64,000 nt of DNA. Origin: Asterella californica. Taxonomy: Eukaryota > Streptophyta > Marchantiopsida > Marchantiales > Aytoniaceae. How positions within the stretch are numbered: position 1 is the first letter of the stretch; each line of letters starts with the position of its first letter. Below, in pieces: positions 35,310 to 49,080 of this stretch. A program made the translations under genes and the position numbers. Where the stretch lies: the NCBI GenBank assembly GCA_036924285.1, contig JAYKYS010000015.1:2852001-2916000 (forward strand), read 5' to 3'. A model generated the notes under the pieces. It saw nothing but the letters and a program-made list of their open reading frames with translations, made no database searches and was not told the origin of the DNA.

Positions 35310-36174
35310 TTTTAGCTTATGGAGCATCTCCTTTCGACGTAAGGCAAAAAATCTTTCATACTTTGTCTGAATCTAAATCATTATCACAAACAGAGATTTC
35401 CTCCATACTTTGTTGTTCTTCCATCAACTCCAGTTTTTTCTTCGTGATCTCCACAAGTTCCAGAGTGACCTTTGCTTGAGCTCGCATGTCCGGTTCTCCC
35501 TGCTTTATGATCTTTTGGTTTTTCTTTGCAGTTTTGTTTCCCTACGGTCTTTTCTTTCCTTTCTCATCTAAAATTTCAGTTCCTGACAATTTTATAATCA
35601 CATTTTTTGTTCCTTGCGTCACCGTCTTTTGCTTCAGTTTCATTGTGGGAATACGTTTCTCGTCTCTAGTTTGATCTCATTGAGGAATATCTTTAACGAT
35701 CAACCAAACTGCCATGAAAGTGAAACTCCACTTCTTTGGATGTTTCACTTTGTACAGTTCTAAAGTCTTTTGGACTTGATCTCTCTCTGAAGTACCCAAC
35801 TCATCAAGATCCACGACTTGTGTATAAACACCACTGAATTTGGCCGTGTTATGTTTAATAACCCCCCACTTTGTCTCCAGACTCCTAGCTGGACGCTCTC
35901 CACATTTTGTAGGTCGATTCTGGTTCTAGTGCATAGACATGTGATCCATAAAGCTTGATTTTTTTGACCATTGCCAACTGTGGGGTCCTGAAAAAATGAA
36001 GAAATGATTGAGCTAGCTGACATTCTTTTACCGTGATAAATTCTGATCTAAATTTTAAATTTCCGTTACTTATCAGAACTTTTTAATCTAAATCTAAATT
36101 TTTTTCCGTTACTTATCAGAACTTGTCGAGTTGTCTCTAGTTCCAGTCACGTAGTTCATTTCTTCTGATGCCAT
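35310..36174 (-). pseudogene. PIF/Harbinger ORF1 relic (Myb/SANT-like, NAM-associated C-terminus)
   Basis: Minus-strand relic converging on the transposase. A possible first exon starts at ATG 36174 (MASEEMNYVTGTRDNS). A splice-acceptor-like TTTTTTCAG precedes DPTVGNGQ at about 35990. The Myb/SANT-like domain then reads GERPARSLETKWGVIKHNTA and KFSGVYTQVVDLDELG, then LYKVKHPKKWSFTFMAVWLI. In-frame TGA (near 35693) and TAG codons and frame changes interrupt it. The tail VTLELVEITKKKLELMEEQQ is a likely coiled coil. In PIF elements this protein assists the transposase in binding DNA. Convergent orientation with about 240 bp between the 3' ends. Confidence 0.75.
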
Positions 36175-36179
36175 GGTGT

Positions 36180-36750
36180 GCAGATGAGCTGCAGAGTTCA
36201 TGTGAGAAAAATAACTACAAAAACAAGTGTACAGTGCCTAGGTTGTGTGACTTACAGCCTCGCAGAAGTATCATGTCTGCACCTTTTTTTATCTCGAGAT
36301 GCACTGCATCTTAGGTAACAGTGTATATGATGGACCAAAACTTAAAGAAAATTTTGGCAGCAAGATGGTAAAATAATGATGTAGTGTACGTTTGTGTAGC
36401 ACGCTGGATATACTCTTACCTCCGTAAGCTGTCTCGGATAGTGTGCTTATGCTCATAAGCCCAATGCAGGTAGTGCATTACCCTATAAGTAACTGAAGGT
36501 TTTGGAGTGAGCAAATATCATGAAAAAGTAAACGTTTCCAATTTATCAATACAGAAATGCAAATCTCAAAGGAGAGCGTTTAACTCGGACGAGATGTCCA
36601 TGTAAAGCTTATAGCTTTAGAGTGATATATATACGATGTTAGTGTGGAGAACTTAGAATGATGAAAAAAAGGGATAGCACACTATATAGTAAGAATGAGG
36701 TACGATCCTATATATCTTAGGAGATATACCTCCTTCGCAATCAATTCTGT
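36180..36750. other. Intergenic or right flank of PIF element, nothing recognised
   Basis: This should contain the right end of the PIF/Harbinger element, but no clear inverted match to GAGCATCTCCAGC followed by TTA was seen. TTATGCTCATAA near 36446 is too weak to call. Confidence 0.35.
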
Positions 36751-36815
36751 GTATTTAAATGATACCAGGTGTATAGAAATGATACCAGGTGTATTTAAAT
36801 GATACCAGGTGTCTT
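36751..36815 (+). repeat. Three tandem 20-bp repeats
   Basis: Units GTATTTAAATGATACCAGGT (36751-36770), GTATAGAAATGATACCAGGT (36771-36790) and again GTATTTAAATGATACCAGGT (36791-36810), then a partial fourth. Simple minisatellite; no CRISPR-like spacers. Confidence 0.95.
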
Positions 36816-37095
36816 TAGAAATTCTCTATATTCAAATACTAGAATTTCAATTTAACTCAAATTATAGAATATTAGTTGAATTAAAAAAATACACTGATTA
36901 TTCTTTTGAATATTTTCTGACACCTTGCAAAGTTCATCTCGAATAAGGTGGAGACTTAAGAGTTCTTTCTTTTAGGAATATGAGAAGTATATACTACTCG
37001 TGATCATGAGACAACCGTATCGAACGGACACAATAGGACTTCTTGACATGAAGCTCACCAGCCACAAATATGGGTTCCTCCCACATTTCCCGTCA

Positions 37096-37271
37096 TTTTG
37101 ACTCAATTGTATTTGATCATGCATCAATTGTCATGCAATCTGAAATATGTTAATCAACATGGATTGATTCTTTTATTGCATTATATAAGAAAAATTCCAC
37201 AAGTTTTCTACATATCAAAAAAGATTAGACAACGTTACATTGTGGTAGATAAAAGAGTGCAACTTGAAATA
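37096..37271 (+). repeat. Dispersed ~170-bp repeat, inverted partner of 15042-15212
   Basis: It matches the reverse complement of 15042-15212 at about 90%. The block ends abruptly at GTGCAACTTGAAATA, where similarity to the other copy stops. Terminal structure and target duplication were not resolved. Confidence 0.8.
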
Positions 37272-37279
37272 AAGAGATA

Positions 37280-38805
37280 AAAAACGAAATCATCATGGGA
37301 ACTCCATATCAATGATTCCCAAAATATATTTCATATTCAACGTCTAAACTAAACTAATTTCTAATACAATATCACTTTTAAAACATCATATTTTATGTTG
37401 GAACTGACGTCAATTTATAGGCCTAGGTTTATAGCATAAGTTTGAGTGAAACACTGATAAAAGATTTTTCTTTCCAGATGTATAATTATATATTTATTGG
37501 TAGAGGTTTTGGTGCTGATGGTGAACACATCATGAAATTATCGACATACAATACATATAGGACTCATAATATGAGAAGAATTTACGTTGACCTGAATGTA
37601 TAATCTCGTCGAGCTATCCATATCATAGCTCTCTATAAATTGCCTCATATGCATATCATTGAGTTCTTGACAGAACTAGTAATAAAAGACCTTACAGTTA
37701 TCCAGCAATAATCATAAGAGATTTTTATACTGATATACTTAAAAGCGATAAGGATAAACATCCTACAATATGCGAATCTCTCTTTATCTTCGTAAACGTA
37801 TTAGACAGTTCATTCTCTTATTTATATTTTATATAAATAAATAAAAAAATAAAAAAATTTAATTAAAGCAAAAGCAAAAGATATTTATAACAACTGAAAG
37901 ATACTAGATTTTGAATTTTATGATAATTTTTATATTTAACTAGTAGAACTCTGATATATTCTATGAATATCTATATGTATATGAATAACAATTCAGTGAT
38001 AATTAGGCATGCACACACGTAAAGCAAATGCATAACTCTCATAACGCTACTGCAAGCGCAGCACCTTCTCTACAGTAGAGATGGATGGACCCTCGAAGTT
38101 TAGACTTTAGGGTTTAACTCTTGAATCTAGGCCACCATAAACATAGGAACACTTCGCATAAACGAGACAAAAACACAATTTGTTTAGGGTTCAACTCCTC
38201 CTTGGGCTCTCTACTGGATTACATGTAGAGGAGAAAAATAGAATGTCACTTCACCTTCAAGTGTCATTTACAAAACTAATTGTTTTTCGGTTAAGGTTAG
38301 AAAAACTAACGTGATACGGATTTTAACGTGGTTGAAGGCTTCCACGGTTATAAGATCAAAAAGGTTTGTCACAGTTCACTGGCCATTTACGTCAAATATG
38401 GGTTAAAAACCCGTAGGATGATATCCGTTATCGACACAAAATGGCAGAGGTTATAACCGGTGAGTATATTTTATTGTACTGTAGAAGCTGGTCTAACAAG
38501 GAAGTCCTGAGTCAAACTGTTCGGGTTCTCTTCACGATGAAATTTGCATTGAGTTGAATCGAATTCATCGTGAGAAGATGAGATCTGCACCATCTAGCAT
38601 GCATGCATATTATTTGATGTGTATTTGTAACTAGAACGGGAAAAGCTTTTGGTGTGTTAGAGCCAAGGCATGCTGTCAGACATGCCGAGCTCGAGTGGCG
38701 GTAAAAGGAGTTCTCCTGCAAAATCGGGTAACCGAAACTCGTACCACTTGATCAGAGCAAAGACGTTCCGTGTATCGGATAGTTCACCAAAGCAAAGCAT
38801 TGTGA
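37280..38805. other. AT-rich intergenic, nothing recognised
   Basis: Very AT-rich (especially 37800-38000), with no recognisable ORF, RNA gene or transposon end. Confidence 0.45.
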
Positions 38806-38812
38806 AGAATCA

Positions 38813-38900
38813 CCTCCTCCATTAGCAGATGGAGGAGGTATTACTGCATGTCTCATTTATGACCAACCCTTTCTTTTGGACGGTTTTAGTTATTAGTTTA
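38813..38900 (-). repeat. Dispersed hairpin repeat, copy D (inverted orientation)
   Basis: ACCTCCTCCAT (38813-38823) and ATGGAGGAGGT (38830-38840) form a perfect 11-bp stem with loop TAGCAG. About 20 bp further is the decayed other stem (CATTTATGACCAACCCTTTC ... GACGGTTTTAGTTATTAG). Stem order is reversed relative to 40223-40316, so this copy is on the opposite strand. Confidence 0.65.
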
Positions 38901-38904
38901 TTCA

Positions 38905-40220
38905 CTGTAATTTTATATGCAGATAGAGATCACTTTACTTGCTATGTTTATAGGTTTTAGTTTGCAGCATCCATGGGTAAGGAGGATAAGTAGGTTTAAT
39001 TATAGATTTATATTTAGTTATTTACATTTAGTAAACTAAATTCAGAAAAATCTCCCCGTTTTTCTTTTCGTGTCTCTGATGGATTGTTAAATTGTTTCTA
39101 CTGTTTAGAACTGATGGAATTAGCTTTTTCAGAGTTGTATAAATACTTTTTTTAGTCCCTATAGTCAACCGCAACTGCCAATCTAGATAGTTAATTTTGT
39201 TCCAGTTATCACGTTTGGTCTATTGTCGTCTCACCTTCACTAGGGCATTTGGGATGCATATTATTCACTCACGCATCTACACTCCATTCACGAGTATGAA
39301 GAAATCAAATATTGATTAACAACCTCGTAAGCTCTCGAGAGTCGAGACTCTCTGATGCGTGAGAGCCTTGTACATGCTTAGTTTCTATTTCCCGTGTCTC
39401 ATTTCTCTCTATATGTAATTTCATGAATTACTCGAGAAAATCAGTTACTATTGAAATTGCTCCATAAACACATTCCTTCTCATGGTTAGGTTATGTCTCT
39501 TCTTAATCATAATTAAACTCGAAGTCAAACCACAGCTTAGGGTTAGAGCTCTCTCTTTAAACGCCCCTTGAGATAGAAGTGTTGGTTCGTATTTTTGTAC
39601 CCTTTTGTTGTAGCCGTAGGTGCATATACATCCAAAGTGCAAGAATGCCAAGAAGAGGGAAGAGTCAAAGCCAGAATGCAGGTGGCAAAATACAATGATT
39701 CGATAAGAGAAAAGTGGACAGACTACAAGCTATGTTAAACATGAGTGTTCACTGAACGCGATACTAAAAAAAGATTAATAATCAAAAGAGATTTGATTAG
39801 TTCACAAAAGACATGACAGAAAAAAGTTGACCCATTTGACTGATTGGTTGACTAATTAACTTCTGCTAAAAATATTCAATTTCTAAACAAACTCTGAACT
39901 CGTGGACACATGGACACATGGAGATTGGCAGAAGAAATATACATTTTGAAAATATGCGAAGAGAATAACCGTAGACATGCCTGCGATTATCTATTTCTTA
40001 CTCCTGTAGAGCTTAAAGGCCCTTGCATTCCACTGCGTGAGAAATTATACCGCGTAAGTAGCAGAAAGTACCAACTTGGCAACAACAGCTGCAGTAATAA
40101 CTACTCATGTCTTGAAACACGAGGAGAGCAGGAGATAAACCGTAAGTCTTGGCTCGTCTGTCGTGCTTCCGAAGGTACAAGTGCGGTCAACTCTACTAAT
40201 TAATATAATTAACTTACGTA
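38905..40220. other. Intergenic, nothing recognised
   Basis: A 97-aa ORF at 39910-40203 (+) has no recognisable motif and I do not call it a gene. Confidence 0.4.
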
Positions 40221-40222
40221 GA

Positions 40223-40316
40223 GTTTAATTTAGTACCTAACCCTTCTGGCGAAAGGGTTAGGTACTAAATTAAACGCTTGTATATTTTACCTCCTCCATC
40301 GGAAGATGGAGGAGGT
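40223..40316 (+). repeat. Twin-hairpin repeat, best-preserved copy E
   Basis: Two perfect stems in series. Stem 1: arms 40223-40245 and 40253-40275, 23 bp each with no mismatch; the left arm begins GTTTAATTTAGTACCTAACC and the loop is CTGGCGA. Stem 2: ACCTCCTCCATC (40289-40300) and GATGGAGGAGGT (40305-40316) with a GGAA loop. The spacer is a 13-base AT-rich stretch. Copies or partial copies occur at 897, 5726, 20058, 22119 and 38813. No coding potential. It could be a foldback or MITE-derived unit or a transcribed structured RNA. Confidence 0.85.
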
Positions 40317-40420
40317 GAATATATATACATTTTTGAAATGGCCGGACGGCGCTCAATGTCGTCACTGTTATCAGATCACTACTTGCTTCGACGTCGTTAC
40401 TGAAGGAAAAATGAACCGCC

Positions 40421-40528
40421 GTCTTGCTCGTTACCGCTTTCACATCGCATAAGAGATTTCAAAGCTTCTTGATAGTCCGTTCGTGTAAGAGAACCGCTCG
40501 TCTTGCTCGTTATTGCTTTCACATCGCG
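40421..40528 (+). repeat. Short direct duplication, ~78-bp spacing
   Basis: CGTCTTGCTCGTTACCGCTTTCACATCGC (about 40421-40449) recurs at about 40499-40527 with two substitutions, same strand. Confidence 0.8.
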
Positions 40529-40804
40529 CTTCCGGTATCCAACACAATGTGAAAGCTTGTTGATACTACGCTGTTTGGAGTGTTTGCTGTTCGTGGATTC
40601 CTCTTTCCTGCTCTACGCTCTATTTATTTTGTCTTCTTGCTGTTGTCATAGCTATCGTAGCTATTCCCTTCGTTCTGTTTTTGCTTCTGTGCTTGTGGCC
40701 CTCTCGATTCTAATCGCTATTGCTCATTTTCAGGTCTATGTGTTCAGACTATTGTTGTCGAGATCATTGTTTTGTATCAGATTCGAGACGGTGCACTTTT
40801 CTTG

Positions 40805-41084
40805 CTGGATACAGTTTCGAGAGGTATGCTTTAAATTTGCTCGGTGGTCCATATCTCTCACGCAAAGATATAGTTTCCAGATCGTGGTCAGGGCTTGAAG
40901 ATATGCAGTGTTTCCTCCAGGCAATGCAGTTTAATTGTTGGATACAGTTTGGACTCATAGTTTGAGAAGTATAATTTAAATTTAGCTCGGGGCTCCATAT
41001 CTCTGACACAAAGATATAGTCGTGGTGAGGGCTTCAAGGTATGCAGTGTTTCCTCCAATGTAGTTTAATTGCTGGATACAGTTA
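40805..41084 (+). repeat. ~135-bp tandem repeat, two copies plus partial third
   Basis: Each unit starts TGCTGGATACAGTT / TGTTGGATACAGTT and runs through TTTAAATTT(A)GCTCGG, GGTCCATATCTCT / GGCTCCATATCTCT, CAAAGATATAGT and ATGCAGTGTTTCCTCCA to TAGTTTAAT. A third unit starts at about 41073 (TGCTGGATACAGTTAAAC) and stops. The ORFs across it (131 and 81 aa) are products of the repeat. Confidence 0.85.
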
Positions 41085-41089
41085 AACTT

Positions 41090-41940
41090 CGTGCCCGGGG
41101 CTCGAAAGAACGCAATATTACAGCGCAATTGATGTACTCAGGCTTCCGTACATGTGATTGAAATATTAAATTTCAAGTTGTGGTAAAGGACTTGCACCGA
41201 ATTAAAAAACTCAATATCCCATCGTCCCGAACCGAAGGAAAGAGGAAAGTATGAGCTCGTGAGAAATAACACTTTTCACAAGACTCACTTAAGCTAAATA
41301 AGCATCCTTCTGAATTCTGTGATCGAAACGATTTTGAACTGTTCATGCATATGCAGTATCAGTGGCTTGGGCTGAAGGTTTGTAACCCCGGAATTACTAG
41401 GCAAGCCGCGAAAAGAAAAGATAAAAAATACTTCAAACTGGTACACGTGTGGGCACATAACTTCGAATGGATGAAGTGTTGAGGGTAAAATTTCAGGGAT
41501 GTGGTCGGTTGAAGTTGATGGGAAAGTAGTAGAAGAATAAAGGGGACTCAGTACACAGCAATCATAGCTTCCAAAGTGCTCCGAGAGTCCTCCACTTTCC
41601 GCCGCTGACCAAAATTCACCCCTAACCAGGTACGAGGGCTAACTAACTTGGTGCTAGAGGACAGTCGACAATCCGCACCGTAGTGAATGAAGTCAACGCC
41701 CTGGGAGGAAACGACAAATGAGCCCGCCCGCGTAAAGTGGACCAAGTGCTGGCAGAATCAGGCAGATCGGCGTGATCAAGCTGGGGATAAAGTCACAAGG
41801 GAACGAAGGAGGGAGACAGAGAAAATCGAGGGAGGTTCGTTTGTTTTCTAGCATCGGAGATGCTCTCCATGACATTTCTTATGTATTTCTTTCCTGTATT
41901 TAGACAAGTTGCATGATGCTGGTTACGGTTACGGTAGTGC
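41090..41940. other. Intergenic, nothing recognised
   Basis: No credible gene. GCATCGGAGATGCTCTC near 41852 resembles an inverted GAGCATCTCC end but has no TTA flank or partner. Confidence 0.4.
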
Positions 41941-41944
41941 CCAC

Positions 41945-44900
41945 TGTAACGTTCGATCGTAGATCTCAGAATAGATTCTTTTATCTCTAATCAATGAACT
42001 GCCGAACGTGAACCTCCTTGGAGAACTGTATACTTTATTTGTGTCTCCAGATCCAGTTCGTTAAACTATCAGCTAATGAGCACCGAGGATTTGATAACTG
42101 ATGAACAGGTTTCGAATAACCAACTAGTCTTTTATAGGTCTCTAGTCAATCTTAGGTTACTAAATACAGGTGGAACTATTCTAGACCTGGGTTGCATAAA
42201 ATTTGGGCAGCGCTTCCGCTACTGGTGATCAAGTCGGAACGCCAAGACCCACAAGGAGCAACCGCCAAGACTAGGAGACCTAGTAGATGCTAGGAAGTAG
42301 GAAGGCAAGCAATTACACCGAAATAAAGTCAACACGATACCAAATGCGTCCAACTCAGTTTTGGCACACAACTCAAGCCTACTTATCAAAATGGAGGAAA
42401 TCACGGGCTCATATACATTACATGGCATTTACTTGCTGACAAGGTCACGCAGCGCTCTTGGACCGGCAATCCTTCACTACTCAGCAACTCTGCTGTGACT
42501 AAGACTTCATCAGAGAACCTACTTTCACTCTGAACGTCCTGATTTCTGTTACTCAACAGATCAGACCCCAAGTCAGCGCCCTAATCAACACCCCAAGTCT
42601 GCTCTCCAGATCTGCTCTCCAGATCTGCTCTCCAAGGAATCAGATTTGCATGCTCTTTGTTTTTTGAACTCCAAGATACAATCTCTCTATTCTGGAAATA
42701 CAGTATTCTCTCTTCATCACCAAGAGTGCTCTTCTCCCAAAACTGAAACTGAGAATGGTCCCCTTTAGGGCTCGCGACACTCTTTTATCTAGTCTCTTGA
42801 GCCTGCTTTATGACCATGCAGCTGCCACTTTTGGGTTAATCACTGCCCGAATGCCATCTGGTTTGGGGAAAAAGCAAAAGGTGTTACAATCGCCCCAACC
42901 AGCAAAACGCAGTTCTTCCACTGAACTGCGGTATCTACAATACCACATTAGAAACAACACTTCCTCAAACCCAGAGGAACAGTACCCCATCCAGGGTAAG
43001 ATTAAGCCCTTTCTCAAGGCTATGCTCCATTACCGAGCATCCGTTGAAGCTTTCGGGTGAGACAAAACCCTAGCTTCCAGGTGGTGAACTCGTCAGTTTC
43101 TTTTTATCCACCTCCTTACTATGATACACCATAGTAGCGTCAGTCTAAACCTGATTGACATCCGACAGTCATAAGCAGTCAGCAGACCACAACTCCACCT
43201 TTAGACGAGCAGATTGGCCAGATCTACTCGGTTCCAGTGTCCTTGAAGGGCCCTTTGGCATGACTCTTCTGACTCGATTCAATCCACCGCTTAGCTGGCA
43301 GAGACCACTGCGAACTGTCGTCTCACAAAGTATCTTCGCAGTGGTTCTTGGAACTTGTACAATGCTAGATCATCTAGATACTCCCAAGCTTCACTTACCA
43401 ATCCCGGAACTCTATTTGTCCAACGACATAGGTATTGAGTAACGGGTTCTCCAGCTCCATCTGGATTCGGTGATGCTCGATGATCTACTATCTCAATCAA
43501 CTCAAGATCATCAGCTCTTGGTAATGCTTCTAACACTGGATGCCATTTCTGATATCTTCCAGGCAACAATTCTAGTTCTTCACGAAACATTTTCAAGTTA
43601 GAAACATGAATGATGGGGTGATAATGTTTCATGCTAGCTGGAAAACGTAACTTATAAGTCACAGGACCTAACTTCTTCTCAATCAGGAATGGTCCTGCCC
43701 ACTTTGGAAGAAGCTTCTTGGCTAAGTCCACCCCTGCTGGTATTCTGAAGTTCTTGGTTCTCAACCAGACCCTCTGCCCTTCTTCGAACTGTACGTCTTG
43801 CCTACCACGGTTTGCATACTTGGCATACCGTTGTTGTGCCTTCTCCATGTGTTTCTTGGCTTCTTGAAACACAGTACCCTGAACACGTATGAAAGTCTCT
43901 AGATCTGGAGGATCCTGGTTTGACCTTCCTGTGTTTTCATGCCCCTTGGTAGCTAGAGCTATAAGAGTCCAAGGTGCATGAGAACCCCGATAAACCACTT
44001 CAAATGGTTTAAATCCTGTATTTGAATGCTTAGTGTTGTTATATGTAAACTCCACCAAGTCCAAGTGCTCGCTCCAATCACGCTGATCTCGCATGATATA
44101 GTTTCTCAATCCTTGCTCTACTATCTGTATCGTCCTTTCCGTCTGACCATCAGTTTCAGGATGATAGGAGGAACTGAACTTGAGGGTAGTTCCGAGTCTT
44201 CGAAACAAACCCTTCCAAAACTCAGCAACAAATCTCCTATCCAAGTCTGAAACAATATCTTTAGGCATCCCGTGATACTTAAAAACATATCGAATGAATA
44301 GTTCAGCGGCACCTTTTGACGTCACTGCTTCCCTACAAGGGATGAGGTGAGCTTGCTTGCTGAAACGATCGATGACAACTAGCAAAGTGTCAAAACCTCC
44401 TGACTCAGGTAAACCGGTGCATAAGTCCATACTTATGCTCTCCCAAGGCCCATCAGGTATTGGCAACGGTCTCAGCAATCCTGCAGGTCTCCTCCGCTCA
44501 GTTCGTTGTTGCTGATATGTCAAGCAAGTCTGCACGTACTTGATTACATCCTCCAACATGGTTGGCCAATAAAACTGCTCTTTAAGTCGTTGTAACGTTC
44601 TATTCTGTCCTCCATGTCCAGCTAGTTCACAATCATGACATTCTTGCATGACTAGTGTCCTTAGAGCGCCAGCTGGAACATAGACCTTGGTTTGCTTATA
44701 AAACCAAAGGCCAGTGCGAAATGAGAGATTACGTACCAATGGATCTCTCCCTTGTTGGCTGGTCCAACGTTGAGCCTGAGGATCATCAAGCAATGCTTGT
44801 CTGATTCGATCCAAAAGCTCTTCACTTGTGTCCTGGGTTGTTAACGTCTGGACACGTCTGCTTAACAAATCCGCTGGAATATTTTCCTTCCCTTTTTGAT

Positions 44901-47900
44901 ACCGCCATTCGATATCAAAACGTGCAAGCTCCACTTGCCACCTCTGTTGTTTACGTGACAAACGAGGTTTACTCTGAAAGTATGTATTACCCTTGCAGTC
45001 CGTCACAACAGTAACTTTGCTTGGTAACAAATAATGCTCCCAACGTTTCAGACAGTGGACAACTGCGAACATCTCCTGTTCATGAGCAGGCCATTTTGCC
45101 TCTGTTTCTGAAAACTTATGACTTTCGTAAGCCACTGGATGCTTTTCTTGCATCAGCACTCCTCCAATGGCCCATTGAGAAGCATCTGTGTGAACCTCGA
45201 AAGGTTCTCCCATCTTTGGAAGAGCTAGCACGAGCATCTCTGTCAGTGCTTGTTTCAACTCTTGAAATGCTCTTTCAGCTGCTGGATTCCAAACAACCTT
45301 GGAAGTCTTGCGTAATAAGCCAAACAAAGGTGCGGCTTTATGCGCAAACTGATAAACAAAGCGCCGAAAATATGTGGCTAACCCAAGAAAAGATCTGAGC
45401 TCATGAACACTCTCAGGTCTCTTCCATTCAACAATGGTTCGAATCTTAGCCCTGTTAGGGTGAATACCATGCGCATCGATCAAACATCCTAGAAACACCA
45501 CACTCTCTTGTCCAAAAGAGCACTTGCTCTTCTTGAGGTAGAGTTGATGTTCTTCTAGACGCTTAAACACCATTTCAACATCTGCTAGATGCTGATTCCA
45601 AGTGGATGAGAAGATGATGATATCGTCTAAGTACACGATAACACTCTCATCCAAGAGATCTCTGAAGATCTTGTTCATTAGCCTGCAGAAAGTACCAGGT
45701 GCATTGGACAATCCAAACGGCAACACTGTATACTCAAACAAGCCATACCTCGTCTTTATAGCCGTCTTTTCTTCATCTCCTTCTTTGATCCGGATTTGAT
45801 GATATCCAGAACGAAGATCCAACTTGGTGAAGTACTTTCCTGTGGCCAACCGATCTGTGGTTTCATCCATGAGAGGAAGAGGATACTTGTTCTTGACAGT
45901 AACCTTATTAAGTGCACGGTAGTCTGCACACATGCGGATACCACCATCTTTCTTGGCCACGAACAAGACCGGTGCAGCATAAGGTGATATGCTGGGTCGT
46001 AAGATACCTTGAGCTACCAACTCTTTCAACTGAGTCTTCAGCTCTGTTAGCTCATCAAACGACATGCGTCTTGATGACACTGCAATAGGTGTAGCCCCAG
46101 GAACCAGATCAATGGCATGATCCAAGGCTCTCCTCGGAGGAAGTCCTGTTGGTAACTGATCCGGCATTATGTGAGAATACCTCTCAATCAATGCTTGCAT
46201 ATCAGGATGTATGGGAAGAGCAGCAACACGTTCTTCCTCATCCGTCTCCACCTTGGGTTTAGACATCACTGCAACCCAAGCTTCGTCAACCAACTTGATC
46301 TGCTTTCCAAACTGTCTGGCCGTGCAGATCTAAAATGCCACCTTGGCTCGTTGGAACTTACGAGCAGCATGGTTTGGCTCCTTAGGTCTCTCTTTGATGA
46401 CCAATGGATGTGGTTGACCCGAGCCCCATCGATCCATGACTATGATGTTCCCTTCTTGAACATCTAGCTTTGCCTTGGTCTCTTGTAACCAAGACCAGGA
46501 CAAGATACCCTCCATCGTGTCACCTAAGCTCATAACTAAAAACTCATGCTTCCTAGTTACCCCTCCAACAGTAATAGGAACACTCATGAGCTTTTCTGTA
46601 ACGGTTGTGCTGCCTTGCACAAACCTTACCAACAACGGACTCATGATCTTGGTTCTAGTCATCCCTAAGATCCTGACCAGCTTTTCATCCAAGACATTCA
46701 CATCTGCTCCAGTATCTATAAGCAAACAACACCGGTGGTTTCCTATTTTTACTTCAATCCACGGTAGAAAATCTCCATGTTCTACCAAATGCTCATCAGC
46801 ACATACCTCTGCTTCAGTAGTCGCTTCAACTGGTTCTTCAACATTGGTTGTCTCTTCAGCTGTCAACCCACGAACGTTGCTTGCTGTTGAACGTTGTGGA
46901 CACTCACGAGCAATATGACCGTCCCGTCCGCATCGAAAGCAGATGATCGTTCTTGAAGGTGTAGCACTGCTAGCTCCACTACTCCTAGCACCTGAAGTCG
47001 AAGCTTGGTTGGATCCTACATTGGATGCATAAGATCCAATAGGTCGGGTCTGAGTAGGATCACGAGTAACTCCTTGCTGTTGAGATCCACGAGGAAACCT
47101 CCTTCCCGCTGCACCAAATCTTCCACCACCACGTCCTCTACCACCTCTACTTTGAGAGGACGCTATCTGTCCTTGAGGATTGCACCAAAATCCTCTACTA
47201 GGCTCGCCATCACTTGTTCCACGTTGAAACTTGGAGGGCTGCACGGTGTAGTTACGTTCCCTAGTGTTCTCTGCTGCTTCCAGAAATGCAAACAAGTCTT
47301 GCATGTCCTCGGACTTATGAAACATAACCCAGCTATCAAACACACTAGCATAGAAACCTTGCAGACCTTTCTTCAAGTGAAACAGCAAGTCGGTGCGATC
47401 CACCATGTGCAAACGAGTAACCAACTCAGAAAATCGCTGGAGATACTGTCTGATACTCCCTGTCTGTCTCAGATGAATGAGTTCTAGTCGAAACTGTGTA
47501 GCTTCATCCACTGGTACCAAATGTCGTCGGAGTTCATCCTTCAGCTCCGGCCAAGTGGACATAGGAGTTGTACCGTTCAAACTCCTCATCCGTTGTTGAC
47601 CTCCATACCATTCCTTAGCCTCTCCTTCCAGTCTACTAACAGCATAGGTGAACCAACTACGCTCATCGAAATTCTCCAAGTAATTCTCCATTTCAGTAAT
47701 CCATAACTCAAACCTGGAAAAGCTTTTCTCACCGTTGAAGGCTGATGGTGTCGCTGGTTCAGCCCACTTCACTTTTCGCTTGTGCCCTCCTTTGGCTGAG
47801 CTGCCTTCCGCAACATTCTCTTGCACCTTCTGTGACTCATCTTCATTCTTATCTACTTGAGCAATATCAACTGCTTCTTCGCCTGGTAGTGCTAAATCCT

Positions 47901-49080
47901 TGACTTGCTCGATTTGTAGTACAGGGACCTCCGCTTCCTTCTCTTGTGTCGCTTTTGCTTGAGTTAAATCCGCCTTAAGCACCTTGTTCTCAGCTTCTAC
48001 TTGCTCAAGTCGGCCTTCCAACTTTCTCAGCAATGCTTTCATCTCGTCCAACTCGGTCGACACAGCGTCCATTGTCGATGGTGTTTAGCAAAGACTCAAC
48101 TTGAGCCTGCTCTGATACCAACTGTAACGTTCGACCGTAGATCTCAGAATAGATTCCTTTATCTCTAACCAATGAACTGCCGAACGTGAACCTCCCTGGA
48201 GAACTGTATACTTTATTTGTGTCTCCAGATCCAGTTCGTTAAACTATCAGCTAATGAGCACCGAGGATTTGATAACTGATGAACAGGTTTCGAATAACCA
48301 ACTAGTCTTTTATAGGTCTCTAGTCAATCTTAGGTTACTAAATACAGGTGGAACTATTCTAGACCTGGGTTGCATAAAATTTGGGCAGCGCTTCCGCTAC
48401 TGGTGATCAAGTCGGAACGCCAGGACCCACAAGGAGCAACCGCCAAGACTAGGAGACCTAGTAGATGCTAGGAAGTAGGAAGGCAAAGCAATTACACCGA
48501 AATAAAGTCAACACGACACCAAATGCGCCCAACTCAGTTTTGGCACACAACTCAAGCCTACTTATCAAAATGGAGGAAATCACGGGCTCATATACATTAC
48601 ATGGCATTTCCTTGCTGACAAGGTCACGCAGCGCTCTTGGACCGGCAATCCTTCACTACTCAGCAACTCTGCTGTGACTAAGACTTCATCAGAGAACCTA
48701 CTTTCACTCTGAACGTCCTGATTTCTGTTACTCAACAGATCAGACCCCAAGTCAGCGCCCTAATCAACACCCCAAGTCTGCTCTCCAGATCTGCTCTCCA
48801 GATCTGCTCTCCAGATCTGCTCTCCAAGGAATCAGATTTGCATGCTCTCTGTTTTTTGAACTCCAAGATACAATCTCTCTATTCTGGAAATACAGTATTC
48901 TCTCTTCATCACCAAGAGTGCTCTTCTCCCAAAACTGAAACTGAGAATGGTCCCCTTTAGGGCTCGCGACACTCTTTTATCTAGTCTCTTGAGCCTGCTT
49001 TATGACCATGCAGCTGCCACTTTTGGGTTAATCACTGCCCGAATGCCATCTGGTTTGGGGAAAAAGCAAAAGGTGTTACA
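41945..49080 (-). mobile_element. Ty3/gypsy chromovirus, nearly complete and young
   Basis: 7136-bp element on the minus strand. LTRs lie at 48123-49080 (5') and 41945-42888 (3'), with TGTAAC...GTTACA ends and a 4-bp flanking duplication CCAC (41941-41944 and 49081-49084). It has an iMet-type primer site, gag-protease, then RT-RNase H-integrase with a chromodomain-like C-terminus. By eye the LTRs differ by about 10 substitutions, one 13-bp unit and one base over ~945 bp, so identity is close to 99%. Two coding defects are visible: a TAG between gag and pol in a single frame, and loss of one zinc-binding Cys in integrase. Confidence 0.95.
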